Program-made: the position numbers and the translations under genes
In this document: in pieces, positions 17,816-28,618 of the stretch
How the letters are laid out: each line of letters begins with the position of its first letter
How positions within the stretch are numbered: the first letter of the stretch is position 1
NCBI RefSeq assembly: GCF_014836535.1
Contig: NZ_JACSQP010000003.1
Span: forward strand, 258,966-322,965
From: Microbacterium pullorum
GTDB lineage: Bacteria > Actinomycetota > Actinomycetes > Actinomycetales > Microbacteriaceae
Reading direction: 5' to 3'
DNA: 64,000 bases
The notes under the pieces: model-generated
What the model was told of the DNA's origin: nothing
Seen by the model: the letters and a program-made list of their open reading frames with translations, nothing else
Databases searched by the model: none

Positions 17816-19848
17816 TCACCAGCCGGTGAGACGGGCGATCTCCTCGCGGAGCCGCGGCGCGAGCGTCTGGGCGTACGAGCGAGTGAGGTGGTTGTCGTCC
17901 AGGTACACGACGACACCGCCGATCACCGCGGGGCAGGCACCGTCCGGGCACAGGTAACCGGTGAGGTCCGCGACGGCGACGTGCTCGTCGGCCACGCGGC
18001 TCGCGGGGTTCACGGGCGCCATCACATCGGCGAGATCCCGAACGCACGCCGGCGAGTCGCGTCCGTGCTCCTCGACGCACAAGAACATGTCGTCGTCGAA
18101 CCTCGGGTTGTCCCGCAGCGCCAGCACCGCTGCCCCGGAGTCACGCAGGCGCTCGATCGTGCGGTCGAGTCCGCGCAGCATCCTCTCGTCATCGGAGTCG
18201 GGCACTGACTTCGTCCCCATGAGCACGACCAGGTCAGGGCGCAGATCCGCCGCGTACTGCACCACGGCCTCACGCCAGTTCTCGCAGCCTTCGACCCCGG
18301 GAATGGGGGCTTCGTCCTCGGCGAGCGCGCATCCTGCTTTCAGCAGGGCGACGATGCGCCAGCCCTCCTCCTTCGCGAGCGGCTCGAGGGCTCCCATCCA
18401 CTGCTGAGCGTGCGAGTCCCCCGCGACCAGGACGGTTCGCTGCGGGTCGGCGACGTCCGTCGCGAGGCAGGATCCGTCGAGCGCGTCGGCCGTAGGCGCC
18501 AGCGCGCCCGTGCATTCGCCGTCAAGCGCGACCCACTCCGCACCGACGTCGGTACCGAGCGGGAGCAGCGGCGCATCCGCGGCCGGCTCCGGCGCTGGCG
18601 GGTCGTAGAGGACGGCAGCCCCCGGGTTCGGCTGCGCCGAGAGCGCGTTCGCGCGCACCGTCTCAACGATCTGCCACGACGTCAACGGGAGCGCGACGAC
18701 AGCGACGCAGACGGCGATCGCGACGGCGGCCCGCCGCAATGGGGCGTCAGCGAGCGCGCGCGCCACCGGCCTCTCTACGCCGCGGGTGATGAGGGATGCC
18801 AGCAGCAACGAGAGCGCGACGATCCCGGCTCCGGGGAGCAGCCCCACCTCCGTCGATTCGGTGATCAGCATGTAGGTGATGAGTACGGGCCAGTGCACGA
18901 GGTACAGCGCATAGGCGACCCCCGAGAGTCGCTGCAGCGGCCGGGTCGAAAGCAGGCGGGCCGGACCCGAGAGCGGCGCGGCGTCACCGGCGACGATGAT
19001 CGCCGCCGCGGCGAGCGTCGGCCACAGCGCGAGATAGCCCGGGAACCCGCCCTGGACATCGAGCACGACCCCGCACAGCACCAGCGCCGCCAGCCCCAGC
19101 CACCCCAGGGCGGCAGCGACGATGTCCGGAAGCTTGAGCCACGGTGCAAGCAGAGCTAGCAGGGAGCCGAGGGCGAACTCCCACAGGCGCGCGAAGGTGT
19201 CGAAGTAGGCGAACGTCTGGTTGGTCGCGGTCGTGATGACCGAGTAGGTCAGTGACCCGACGAACACTGCTGCGAACAGCACCACGAGCGCAGCCCGCGG
19301 CGACGCGGACAGCCGCCGGGCCACCGCCAGGCAGAGCAGGATGAGCAGCGGCCACAGCAGGAAGACCTGGCCCTGCACCGACAGGGACCAGAAGTGCTGC
19401 AGCGGGCTGGGCAGCACCGTGTCGCGCGCGTAGTAGTCCACGGCGGACGCCGCCAGGTCCCAGTTCTCCACGTACAGCAGGGACGCCCACACCTGGCGCC
19501 GCAGATCCGGCCACTGCGCCGACGGGAAGAACGCCCACACCAGCGCCAAGACGCCCACCAGGGTCGCGGCGGCGGCGGGCAGGAGGCGACGAAAGCGCCC
19601 CAGCCAGTAGGTGCCGAGTCGCAGTGGTGCCCCAGACTCCGCCCGGCGGATGAACGACGCGGTGAGGAAGTACGCCGAGATCATCAGGAAGACGTCGACG
19701 CCCCCCGACACCCGCGTCGTCCACACGTGGTACACGACCACGAGCGCGATGGCCAGGGCCCGCAGCCCGTCCACGTCACGGCGCCGGGGCGTCGAGGGCT
19801 GACTCCGCGCCCTCCGCGATGCGGAACGGGTGGCGAGGACGTCGGACA

Positions 19849-19849
<1 letters not shown>
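17816..19849 (-). CDS. AT3 acyltransferase with C-terminal SGNH domain (second copy)
   Basis: 677 residues with the same architecture as its convergent neighbour: AT3 membrane domain (DVDGLRALAIALVVVYHVW near the start, GGVDVFLMISAYFLTASF, LGRFRRLLPAAA) and an extracytoplasmic SGNH domain with AGDSHAQQW and YLDDNHLTRS. The two copies are clearly diverged, so they probably modify different positions or polymers. The ATG at 19849 overlaps the last base of the glf stop (TGATG), so it is translated with UDP-galactopyranose mutase; that points to acylation of a galactofuranose-containing glycan (inference). A GTG-like start 21 bases upstream is less likely. Confidence 0.92.
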
Positions 19850-21036
<1,187 letters not shown>

Positions 21037-21054
21037 CTATCGGGCGCCGATTTC

Positions 21055-21060
21055 GTAGGC
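21055..21060 (+). promoter_or_regulatory. -10 box (TAGGCT) of the GT2 gene at 21071
   Basis: TAGGCT 10 bases before the ATG at 21071, in the 85-bp divergent gap with glf. Confidence 0.45.
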
Positions 21061-21070
21061 TGGGAACGCC

Positions 21071-21958
21071 ATGACTCTCGAAATCTTCATCCCCTACTGG
21101 GGCGACCCCGATCTGCTATTCCGCACCGTCGATTCGGTGCGTGGCCAGCGCAACCCCGATTGGCGTCTGGAAGTGATCGACGACTGCTATCCGGACGAGT
21201 CGGTTCCCGCCTGGTTCAGGGACCTCGACGACGATCGGGTGACGTACACCCGCAACACGCAGAACCTCGGGATCACCGAGAATTACCGCGAGGCGATCCG
21301 GCGAGCCACACAGCCCTACATCACCATCCTCGGATGCGACGACCTGCTGCACCCCGACTACGTCGACGTGATCAACCGGACGATCGCGGCGGTCCCGGAT
21401 GCCGACGTGATCCAGCCAGGCGTCGATGTCATCGACGAGCACGGCGAGCTCGTCCGCCCCCTCGTCGACCGGGTCAAGCAGGGGATGCTCGCCCCGAGGG
21501 GCGCCTCCGGCATCGCGGTCCTCCGAGGGGAGGCGATGGCCACCAGCCTGATCCGCGGCGACTGGCTCTACTGGCCGTCGCTCACCTTCCGCACTTCCAC
21601 GCTGCGCCGGATCGACTTCCGCGATGGATTGCCGATCATCCAGGACCTGGCCCTGCTCATGGATATCGCCTTCGAGGGCGGCACCCTCGCGTACAACCCG
21701 ACGGTGGCGTTCTCATACCGCAGGCACGGCGGGTCCGCCTCGCAGAAGGCGCTGCTCGACGGGCGGCGCTTCCGCGACGAGCGCTCGTACTACCGGCAGG
21801 CACGCCTGCTCGCGCAGGCGAAGGGCTGGCGGCGCACCGCGGCCACCGCGCGACTGAGGCTGTTCTCGCGCCTGCACGCGATGGCGGAACTTCCCGGCCT
21901 CCTGCGGCACGGCACACCCGCCGGGATAAGATCGACGCTGGCCCACGTCTTCCTCTGA
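21071..21958 (+). CDS. Glycosyltransferase family 2
   Basis: 295 residues. GT-A features: FIPYWGDPDLLFRTVDSV near the start, VIDDCYPDES, NLGITENYREAIRRA, then LGCDDLLHPDYVD carrying the metal-site acidic pair, and a later PIIQDLALLMDIAF catalytic region. This is the class of inverting transferase that adds single sugars to a lipid-linked glycan in the cytoplasm. It heads a rightward run with the epimerase, an AT3 protein and a GT4 enzyme. Donor unknown; the adjacent epimerase makes a dTDP-6-deoxyhexose a reasonable guess. Confidence 0.88.
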   Translation: MTLEIFIPYWGDPDLLFRTVDSVRGQRNPDWRLEVIDDCYPDESVPAWFRDLDDDRVTYTRNTQNLGITENYREAIRRATQPYITILGCDDLLHPDYVDVINRTIAAVPDADVIQPGVDVIDEHGELVRPLVDRVKQGMLAPRGASGIAVLRGEAMATSLIRGDWLYWPSLTFRTSTLRRIDFRDGLPIIQDLALLMDIAFEGGTLAYNPTVAFSYRRHGGSASQKALLDGRRFRDERSYYRQARLLAQAKGWRRTAATARLRLFSRLHAMAELPGLLRHGTPAGIRSTLAHVFL

Positions 21959-21995
21959 CGCGGCGGAACGCGAGAGCAGAAACCAGGAGCACCAG

Positions 21996-23132
21996 ATGGC
22001 GGAGCATGTCCTGATCACCGGCGGGGCCGGCTTCATCGGATCCCGCCTGGCGGCGCGGCTGGCCGGCAGCGGACACACGGTAACGGTGCTCGACGCCCTC
22101 ATCCCGCAGGTCCACGGCGAGGACCCCGAGCGGACCTCACCGCTGCTGCGGTCCCTCGATGGGGTCGCGGAGGTCATCCGCGGCACCGTCACCTCGACCG
22201 ACGACCTGCGTCGCGCACTGCGCGGCGCCACGGTGGTCGTCCATCTTGCCGCGGAGACGGGCACGGGACAGTCGATGTACGAGATCGACCGCTACGTGGA
22301 CACGAACATGGCCGGCACCGCCAAGCTGCTCGACCTGCTCGCCAACACCGAGCACGCCGTGCGGCGCGTCGTCATCGCCTCGTCCCGCTCCATCTACGGC
22401 GAGGGCTCGTACCTCACTGAGGACGGACGCACCGTCTTCCCTCCGCACCGCTCGGACGTGGACATGGCAGCGGGCGATTTCGAGGTGCACATGGCCGGCG
22501 AGGGGCCGCTGACGGTCGTGCCGACGGCGGAGGACGCCAAGCTCCACCCGTCGAGCGTCTACGGCATCACCAAGCAGATGCAGGAGTCGCTCATCATGAC
22601 GGTGTGCCCGACGATCGGGATCGAGCCGGTCGCCCTGCGCTATCAGAACGTCTACGGGCCCGGGCAATCACTCAAGAACCCCTACACCGGCATCCTCTCG
22701 ATCTTCTCCACCCTGATCCGCCAGGGCAAGGAGATCAACATCTTCGAGGACGGCCTGGAGTCGCGGGACTTCGTCTACATCGACGATGTCGTCGAGGCCA
22801 CGTTCCTGTCGTCCACACGTCCCGAGGCAGCCGGTGGAGTGTTCAACGTCGGCTCCGGGGTCCCGACCACCGTCCTCGACGTCGTGCAGGCGCTCTTCGC
22901 CGCGTACGGCACCGAGGTCCCCACGCGCGTCTCCGGCAACTACCGGCTCGGCGACATCCGCCACAACATCGCCGACACCACCCGCCTGCGCGAGGTCTTG
23001 GGCTACACCCCCGCCGTCGCCTTCGAGGAGGGCGTCCGGTCCTTCGCTCAGTGGGTGCTGCAGGAGCCGGTCGAGGGCGACACGTACCAGCGGTCGTTGG
23101 ACGAGATGGCGGCGCGGAACCTCCTCAAGTGA
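21996..23132 (+). CDS. NAD-dependent sugar epimerase, probable dTDP-L-rhamnose 4-epimerase
   Basis: 378-residue extended short-chain dehydrogenase. TGGAGFIGS at 8-16 binds NAD; the catalytic triad is carried by SSRSIYGEG and SSVYGITK (Tyr-x3-Lys). The segments LIPQVHGEDP, AAETGTGQSMYEIDRYVDTN, RYQNVYGPGQSLKNPYTG and FEDGLESRDFVYIDDV match dTDP-L-rhamnose 4-epimerases that make dTDP-6-deoxy-L-talose, better than generic UDP-glucose epimerases; this is from memory of the family and is not proven. AGGAG 7 bases before the ATG marks the start. The rml genes in the same island supply its substrate. It ends in a GTGA overlap with the next gene. Confidence 0.8.
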   Translation: MAEHVLITGGAGFIGSRLAARLAGSGHTVTVLDALIPQVHGEDPERTSPLLRSLDGVAEVIRGTVTSTDDLRRALRGATVVVHLAAETGTGQSMYEIDRYVDTNMAGTAKLLDLLANTEHAVRRVVIASSRSIYGEGSYLTEDGRTVFPPHRSDVDMAAGDFEVHMAGEGPLTVVPTAEDAKLHPSSVYGITKQMQESLIMTVCPTIGIEPVALRYQNVYGPGQSLKNPYTGILSIFSTLIRQGKEINIFEDGLESRDFVYIDDVVEATFLSSTRPEAAGGVFNVGSGVPTTVLDVVQALFAAYGTEVPTRVSGNYRLGDIRHNIADTTRLREVLGYTPAVAFEEGVRSFAQWVLQEPVEGDTYQRSLDEMAARNLLK

Positions 23133-24232
23133 ACGCGCGCACCCTGCTGCGAGGCTCGCCCTATCCCTACCGCGCGAACAGCCTGAACATGTTCCGGCTG
23201 ATCCTGGCAGCCCTGGTCCTCGTGGCCCACTCGTACTACATCGCAGGCGCCGGCGAGGGTCCCCACCTCCATGGCGAGAATCTGGGTGGCTGGGCGGTCG
23301 CCGGGTTCTTCGTGCTCAGCGGCTTCCTCATCACACGCAGCCGACTGCGCACCACGGCGGCGTCGTATCTGCTGCACCGCATCGCTCGCATCTTCCCGGC
23401 GTTCCTGGTCTGCCTCGTCGCGACGGCCTTCGTCTTCGCCCCGCTTGCCGCGCTGATCGAGCACGGCACGCTCGCCGGCTTCCTCACCACGCCGGTCACG
23501 CCGCTGCAGTACGTCTGGGCGAACCTCACCCTCTACATCGACACCTACACGATCGGCGCGACGCTGCAGTCGGTGCCCTACCCCGGGGCATGGAACGGCT
23601 CGCTGTGGACGCTGTTCTACGAATTCTGCTGCTACATGATCGTCTGGCTGCTCGGGGGTCTGGCGCTCTTCCGGCGCAACGCCGCGCTGGCAGGCGTCGT
23701 GTACGTCCTGAGCCTGATCATGTGGATCGCGATCCCTGCTGCGGATCGGCTTGGGCTGGACGGGAGCTTCGTGCTCCTGGCCAAGCTCGCTCCGTTCTTC
23801 CTGGGAGGGGCGTTCGTGTACTTCATCGTCGAACGCTCCGGCATCAGCGCGGTGCTGGGGGTCGCGAGCCTGGTGCTGGCCACGCTGCTGATCGTCGGCG
23901 TGCCCCACTGGGGCGGGCAGGCGGCGGCGCCGCTGCTCGCCTACGGCCTGCTCTGGCTCTCGGCGGTGGTGCCGCAACCGGGCGTCATCGCCCGCGACGA
24001 CGTCAGCTACGGCTTCTACATCTACGCGTGGCCGGTGCAGCAGCTCCTGGTGCTGGTCGGCGTGGCCACGTGGGGCCTGGGCCTCTACATGCTCGCCGCG
24101 GCGCTCGTCACGCTGATCCTCGCGTGGCTGAGCTGGGTGCTCGTCGAGCGCAGAGCCATGCTCTGGGCCCGACCCCGCAACGCCGTCCCCCGCCCTCCGG
24201 AAGGACTGCCCGGCGACATCCAGCGCGTCTGA
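23129..24232 (+). CDS. AT3 family membrane acyltransferase without SGNH domain
   Basis: 367 residues, about ten hydrophobic helices. AT3 landmarks: RLILAALVLVAHSYYI in the first helix with the conserved His, GGWAVAGFFVLSGFLITRSR, and the following R-basic loop. No soluble SGNH domain follows, so it resembles stand-alone O-acetyl/succinyl transferases that modify lipid-linked or capsular sugars. The GTG start at 23129 overlaps the epimerase stop (GTGA). Translation with the epimerase suggests acylation of a 6-deoxytalose or rhamnose residue (inference). Confidence 0.88.
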   Translation: MNARTLLRGSPYPYRANSLNMFRLILAALVLVAHSYYIAGAGEGPHLHGENLGGWAVAGFFVLSGFLITRSRLRTTAASYLLHRIARIFPAFLVCLVATAFVFAPLAALIEHGTLAGFLTTPVTPLQYVWANLTLYIDTYTIGATLQSVPYPGAWNGSLWTLFYEFCCYMIVWLLGGLALFRRNAALAGVVYVLSLIMWIAIPAADRLGLDGSFVLLAKLAPFFLGGAFVYFIVERSGISAVLGVASLVLATLLIVGVPHWGGQAAAPLLAYGLLWLSAVVPQPGVIARDDVSYGFYIYAWPVQQLLVLVGVATWGLGLYMLAAALVTLILAWLSWVLVERRAMLWARPRNAVPRPPEGLPGDIQRV

Positions 24233-24252
24233 TCGATCCCAGGCAGGATTGG

Positions 24253-24258
24253 TAGGCT
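24253..24258 (+). promoter_or_regulatory. -10 box (TAGGCT) of the GT4 gene at 24267
   Basis: TAGGCT 8 bases before the ATG at 24267, in the 34-bp gap after the AT3 gene. Confidence 0.45.
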
Positions 24259-24266
24259 GATGCACC

Positions 24267-25397
24267 ATGCCTCGCGTTCTGGTCGACCTGCTCTCGTACT
24301 CCGGAACCAAAGGGGGGATGGAGACCTACACGCGCGAGCTGTACCGCGCGCTGGGGTCCCTCGGCGGCGACTGGGAGTACGTCGGCTACCTCAGCAAGGA
24401 AGGCGCGCTGCTGGACCGCTCGTGGTTTCCCGGCCGCATCATCGAATCGGGGATCAGCGGCGAGAACCGCTTCGCCTGGGCGTGGGGAGAGCTGACGCAG
24501 GTCTCCCGCGCAGCACGCGACGCCGGTGCCGACCTCGTCCACGCGCCGGCCACCTTGGGCCCGCGCAAGACATCGATGCCCACGGTGGTCACGATGCACG
24601 ACATGCTCTACTGGAGCCATCCCGCGTACATGTCGACGCCCCTGTATACGGCGCCGGTCAAGCTGATGGAGAAACTCGCCGCGCGTAACGCCGAGCGCAT
24701 CATAACCATCAGTCCGGAGTCCGCCGACGAGATCGTGAAGTACCTCGGCGTCGACCGCGGCCGGCTCGATGTGATCCCGCTCGCGGGATCGACGCCCGAA
24801 GGCGTCGATCGCTCCCGCGCAGGTTCCGAGGGTCCGCTCGTCATCGCGATGGGCAATCGCCGGCCGCACAAGAACTGGGGCGGGCTTGTTCGCGCCGCTG
24901 CGCTGCTGCCGCCTGCAGAGCGCCCCCGCGTCGTGATCACGGGCGGACGTGGAGAAGACCCGCTCATTCCTCTCGTGAGGGAACTCGGCATGCAGGACAG
25001 CGTCGACCTGCGTGGCTGGGTGGACGATGACGAGATGCGCCATCTGTATTCGACCGCCGACGCCCTGGTGATTCCCTCCTACGCCGAGGGGTTCTCCCTC
25101 CCCACGCTGGAGGCGATGGGAGCAGGCATCCCGGTGCTGCTCAGCGACATCCGCGTGCACCGCTACGTGGCGGGAGACGCGGCGCGCTTCTTCGCACCCG
25201 ACGACCACGCCGCCCTCGCCGCGCTGCTGCGTCAGGTGACCTCCGACTCGGCGATGCGCGAATCGATGACCGCCGACGGCCGCGCACGGGCCGCCGGATT
25301 CACCTGGCAGCGCACCGCAGCGGAGACGCGGCGGAGCTTCGAACGAGCGCTCGGGATGACGATGTCAGGAGACGCCGCAACCGACCACGCGGTATAG
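24267..25397 (+). CDS. Glycosyltransferase family 4
   Basis: 376 residues, GT-B fold. The N-terminal domain has a GGMETYTRELYRAL acceptor-side loop; the C-terminal domain has MGNRRPHKNWGGLVRA, RGWVDDDEMRHLYSTAD and the nucleotide-sugar EGFSLPTLEAMGAGIPVL block with the E-x7-E pair, followed by DIRVHRY. Retaining transferases of this kind use nucleotide-diphospho sugars such as GDP-Man or UDP-hexoses. It ends 33 bp inside the convergent DUF6541 gene; both stops are supported by continuous family sequence, so the overlap appears real. Confidence 0.9.
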   Translation: MPRVLVDLLSYSGTKGGMETYTRELYRALGSLGGDWEYVGYLSKEGALLDRSWFPGRIIESGISGENRFAWAWGELTQVSRAARDAGADLVHAPATLGPRKTSMPTVVTMHDMLYWSHPAYMSTPLYTAPVKLMEKLAARNAERIITISPESADEIVKYLGVDRGRLDVIPLAGSTPEGVDRSRAGSEGPLVIAMGNRRPHKNWGGLVRAAALLPPAERPRVVITGGRGEDPLIPLVRELGMQDSVDLRGWVDDDEMRHLYSTADALVIPSYAEGFSLPTLEAMGAGIPVLLSDIRVHRYVAGDAARFFAPDDHAALAALLRQVTSDSAMRESMTADGRARAAGFTWQRTAAETRRSFERALGMTMSGDAATDHAV

Positions 25398-27311
25398 CGC
25401 CGTGTCGCCGATCCTCTCGACGAGTTCCACGTTCTCCGATTCGTCGAGAGCGTCGAGCCCTTCGTAGACCTCTTGCTGGTTGTTGATCTGCTGATCCCCG
25501 AAGTCGAGGATCCACCTGACGTCGAGCCGCTCCGCCGCCTCGCACGCCGGGTCGTCGGCAGCGGCCGAGTCGAACCCCTCGAGGAAGAGCCGCATGTCGG
25601 GATCGACATCCATCAGCAAGTGCGGCATGAGGACCGGGCGTCCCGCGAACGCGTAAGCCAGCCCGGCACCGGTCCAGGGGCTGCCGGCCACCAGCTCGTC
25701 TTCCGGCACGGTGTCGGCCACGACGCGGAACATCTCGATTTCATCCGGGGTGAGCATCCATGACTCGTCCGAGATCGCGTAAACGCTCTTGGCCTGGTCC
25801 ATGGCGTCTCGAATCGCGCTGCCCTGCGTTCCCACCGCCAGCGCTGCGGCTGCCACGACGGCGACGGCGGCCACCGCGGGACGAGGCAGCGGCTCCCGGC
25901 GCCGCTCCCATGCGCGCTTCGCCGCATCCCACGTGCTCTGCACTCCGAGAGCCGCCAGCGGGAGGGTCGCCAGCGGATACAGCGCTGCGAGCCTCGGGAT
26001 GTTGTTGTACCAGGGCCCGGTGATCATCAGCCGCAGCAATTCGCTGGTGCTGGCCGCGACGATGACGTACAGCACCCCCGCCATCAGCCACAGCCCCAGC
26101 GCGGTCCAGGCCAGCGCATCACGGCGGCGCACCGCGGCGACGATGCCGACCACGGAGAACACCGCGACGACCGTCGCGACCGGCATGAAGTACACCGACG
26201 CCGTCAGCACCTCTCCGACCGCCTGCCCGATGCTCTCAGCGATGGGCCAGTAGATCTGGTCCGCCGGCGGGCGAACGATCCCCAGTGCGATGAACCCCAG
26301 CACCGCATAGACGGCCAGCGCGCCGCTGAGCAGCCACGCGCGCGCACGGCCGAGCCCGGAGCGGAAGGCTTGGACGGCCGCGACGACGACGACGGGTACC
26401 GAGAATGCTAGGAGCGAGACAAGACCACCTGGATGCGCCACCGACATCCCCGGAACCACGCCCACCAGCACCAGAAGCGCGGCCCACCGCCCGAGCCCGT
26501 CGCGAGGGCGCACCACGCCGACCAGACGCACGAGCCCGGCTACCGCCACCGGAAGAACGGCGTAGGAGAGGAACATCGGGTACAGGACACCGTAGTTCAG
26601 CAGCAGCAGGGGGAATGTCGGGAACGCGGCGGCGAAGACCCCGGCCGCGACAGTGAGGACCGGCCGAGACCCGAACAGTGTCCGCGTGAGCAGAACGGCC
26701 CCGAGGGGCCAGATCGCGCAGGCCGCGACGAAGCTCACCGCGTTGATCGCGACGGGGATCGAAACCCCTGTGAGCTCCACGACCAGCGCGGTGAGCCCAT
26801 GCCAGGCGCTCGGATAGAACCCCAGGGCGCCCTCAGGCGATGTCATCCGGCCGAGGGTGAAGGGCGAAGCACTCTCCGTATCGATCACCCAGCGCACCGC
26901 GTTCAGATGGAACACGTTGTCATACGACTGCGAGAAGGCCTCCGGCGAGCCTGTCACACGCACGAGCTGGAACGCGACGAGCGCACCGCCGATGAGCACG
27001 GCGACCACGACGGGCCACCAGTCGCTCCGGCCACCGGTCCGCGCTTGACGGGTGGCGGGGACTACAGCGACGAAGACCGCGATCACCACAGCGGCGAGGG
27101 CGGTGACGGCGAGGACCGGCAGCGGTCCCCAGGGAATGCCCAGCGCGGGCGCTGCGATCGCTGCTGCCGCCAGGGCCGTCAGGCCGAGCGGAGCGGCCGC
27201 CGCGGCGAGCCAGAGGCCGCGCAGCCGCAGAGCGACACCGAGCACGAGGCCGGGCACAGCGAGCACGAGAGCACAGACCACCACGGCGGGCACGAATGCG
27301 ACATACGACAA
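25365..27311 (-). CDS. DUF6541 family polytopic membrane protein
   Basis: 648 residues, twelve or more hydrophobic segments and a soluble C-terminal domain of about 140 residues. Matches the actinobacterial DUF6541 pattern: the first extracytoplasmic loop contains QSYDNVFHLNAVRWV with acidic and His residues like the loop-1 motif of GT-C enzymes. A GT-C-type transferase using a polyprenyl-phosphate sugar is plausible, because it follows a DPM-like GT2, a DUF2304 protein and a flippase in one operon. No activity is established. TTG start at 27311 with GAGGAG 8 bases upstream. Confidence 0.8.
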   Translation of the reverse strand: MSYVAFVPAVVVCALVLAVPGLVLGVALRLRGLWLAAAAAPLGLTALAAAAIAAPALGIPWGPLPVLAVTALAAVVIAVFVAVVPATRQARTGGRSDWWPVVVAVLIGGALVAFQLVRVTGSPEAFSQSYDNVFHLNAVRWVIDTESASPFTLGRMTSPEGALGFYPSAWHGLTALVVELTGVSIPVAINAVSFVAACAIWPLGAVLLTRTLFGSRPVLTVAAGVFAAAFPTFPLLLLNYGVLYPMFLSYAVLPVAVAGLVRLVGVVRPRDGLGRWAALLVLVGVVPGMSVAHPGGLVSLLAFSVPVVVVAAVQAFRSGLGRARAWLLSGALAVYAVLGFIALGIVRPPADQIYWPIAESIGQAVGEVLTASVYFMPVATVVAVFSVVGIVAAVRRRDALAWTALGLWLMAGVLYVIVAASTSELLRLMITGPWYNNIPRLAALYPLATLPLAALGVQSTWDAAKRAWERRREPLPRPAVAAVAVVAAAALAVGTQGSAIRDAMDQAKSVYAISDESWMLTPDEIEMFRVVADTVPEDELVAGSPWTGAGLAYAFAGRPVLMPHLLMDVDPDMRLFLEGFDSAAADDPACEAAERLDVRWILDFGDQQINNQQEVYEGLDALDESENVELVERIGDTALYRVVGCGVS

Positions 27312-27346
27312 TGCGGGAACTCCTCAGCTCGTGACCCCGAACGACT

Positions 27347-28618
27347 TTACTGCACCGCGTCGTCGGTTCCCTGTGCGCGTCCCCGCTGCAGCGCTGCCCG
27401 CCACAGCACGAGGCAGTGCCAGGTCACTCCGGCGAGGGGGGCGATGATCATCGCCATCACGAGACGCTCCTCGTACCGTCCGGGCAGGAGCAGGAAGACG
27501 ACCGTCAGCACAGCGGACGCGATCCAGCCGACCGAGTACGCCGCGTGGCGCCCTGCGCTCAACAGAGCCGCGCCGGTCACCGTCAGGAGCCCGACGAGAG
27601 CGGCCCCGGCCACGACGGCGGATACGAGGTACGGCGTCACCTCGAATCTTCCGGACGTGATGACGGCGATCACGGGCGGGCCGATCACACCGCCCGCGAG
27701 GGCGAGCACGCCCGTGGCTCCCAGTGCCGCCGCCAGCAGCGCCGCCAGTCTGCGCGGCACGAGCCCTCCGCCGTCCCTCAGCCGGGCGACCAGATAACTC
27801 TGCAGCGCCTGGAGCGGTACGACGATCGGCGCCCGCGTCACCGTGATGGTGAAGATCAGCGCCGCCGTGACGCTCGCAGGCTCCGTGGAGAAAGCGACCT
27901 GCAGCAGCAGTGGCAGACCGGTGATCATCAGGCCCATGGCCGTAGCGGCTACGACGGTGTGGGTCGTGTTGCGCAGCAGTCGCGGCGTGTCGACATCGAT
28001 CACCAGTCGCCCTGACACGCGGCCGCGGTAGAGCAGCCACACTAAGCCCGCCGCCAGCACGAACGGAACCGACACCAGTACTTCGAGCACCGCGGAAGGC
28101 GCGCCCAGCAGGAGTGCGCCGACCACCAGCGCCGCCCGCAGCACCGCGTCCACGAGGGTGAGCAGAGCCGCTGCTGCCCAGAGGTGCAATCCGTAGACCA
28201 CGCCGGACAGGATGGCGACGGCGAGGTATCCCAGGGAACCCACCAGCAGCGCCGCGCCGGTGACCATCCCGCGGGACGGACCGACCGTGAGGATCTGCGC
28301 GACGGTGATCGCGAGGACCACCAGGAGAAGCGCGCCGATCAGCGGCATGCTGTATCGACCCAGCACCGTGCCGGCGGCGTCAGAAGCGCCCGCGGACCGC
28401 CTCGGCGCGGACGCGCGCGTCACCTCCTGCTGAACGCCCGACATCGCTGAGACGAGCAGGTAGAGGAGCGACCAGTACGCCGCGAATGCCACGTACTGCT
28501 GGGCGTCGACGAGCAGGATGCCGGCCGTGAGTTGGATGACGTATCCGAGGACCCCTGCGATGCCGGTCGCCGCCAGGATGCCGACCAGTCCCCGCCGCAG
28601 GGCCGACCCGGGCTTCAT
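27347..28618 (-). CDS. MOP-type polysaccharide flippase-like membrane protein
   Basis: 423 residues, about twelve hydrophobic helices with few charged positions, resembling Wzx/MATE-like oligosaccharide flippases (N-terminal GIAGVLGYVIQLTAGILLV and a duplicated six-helix layout). It would translocate a lipid-linked sugar from the inner to the outer leaflet. ATG 28618 overlaps the DUF2304 stop (ATGA). It stands between DUF2304 and DUF6541, so the three are probably made together. Family call is by topology and context rather than a diagnostic motif. Confidence 0.75.
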   Translation of the reverse strand: MKPGSALRRGLVGILAATGIAGVLGYVIQLTAGILLVDAQQYVAFAAYWSLLYLLVSAMSGVQQEVTRASAPRRSAGASDAAGTVLGRYSMPLIGALLLVVLAITVAQILTVGPSRGMVTGAALLVGSLGYLAVAILSGVVYGLHLWAAAALLTLVDAVLRAALVVGALLLGAPSAVLEVLVSVPFVLAAGLVWLLYRGRVSGRLVIDVDTPRLLRNTTHTVVAATAMGLMITGLPLLLQVAFSTEPASVTAALIFTITVTRAPIVVPLQALQSYLVARLRDGGGLVPRRLAALLAAALGATGVLALAGGVIGPPVIAVITSGRFEVTPYLVSAVVAGAALVGLLTVTGAALLSAGRHAAYSVGWIASAVLTVVFLLLPGRYEERLVMAMIIAPLAGVTWHCLVLWRAALQRGRAQGTDDAVQ

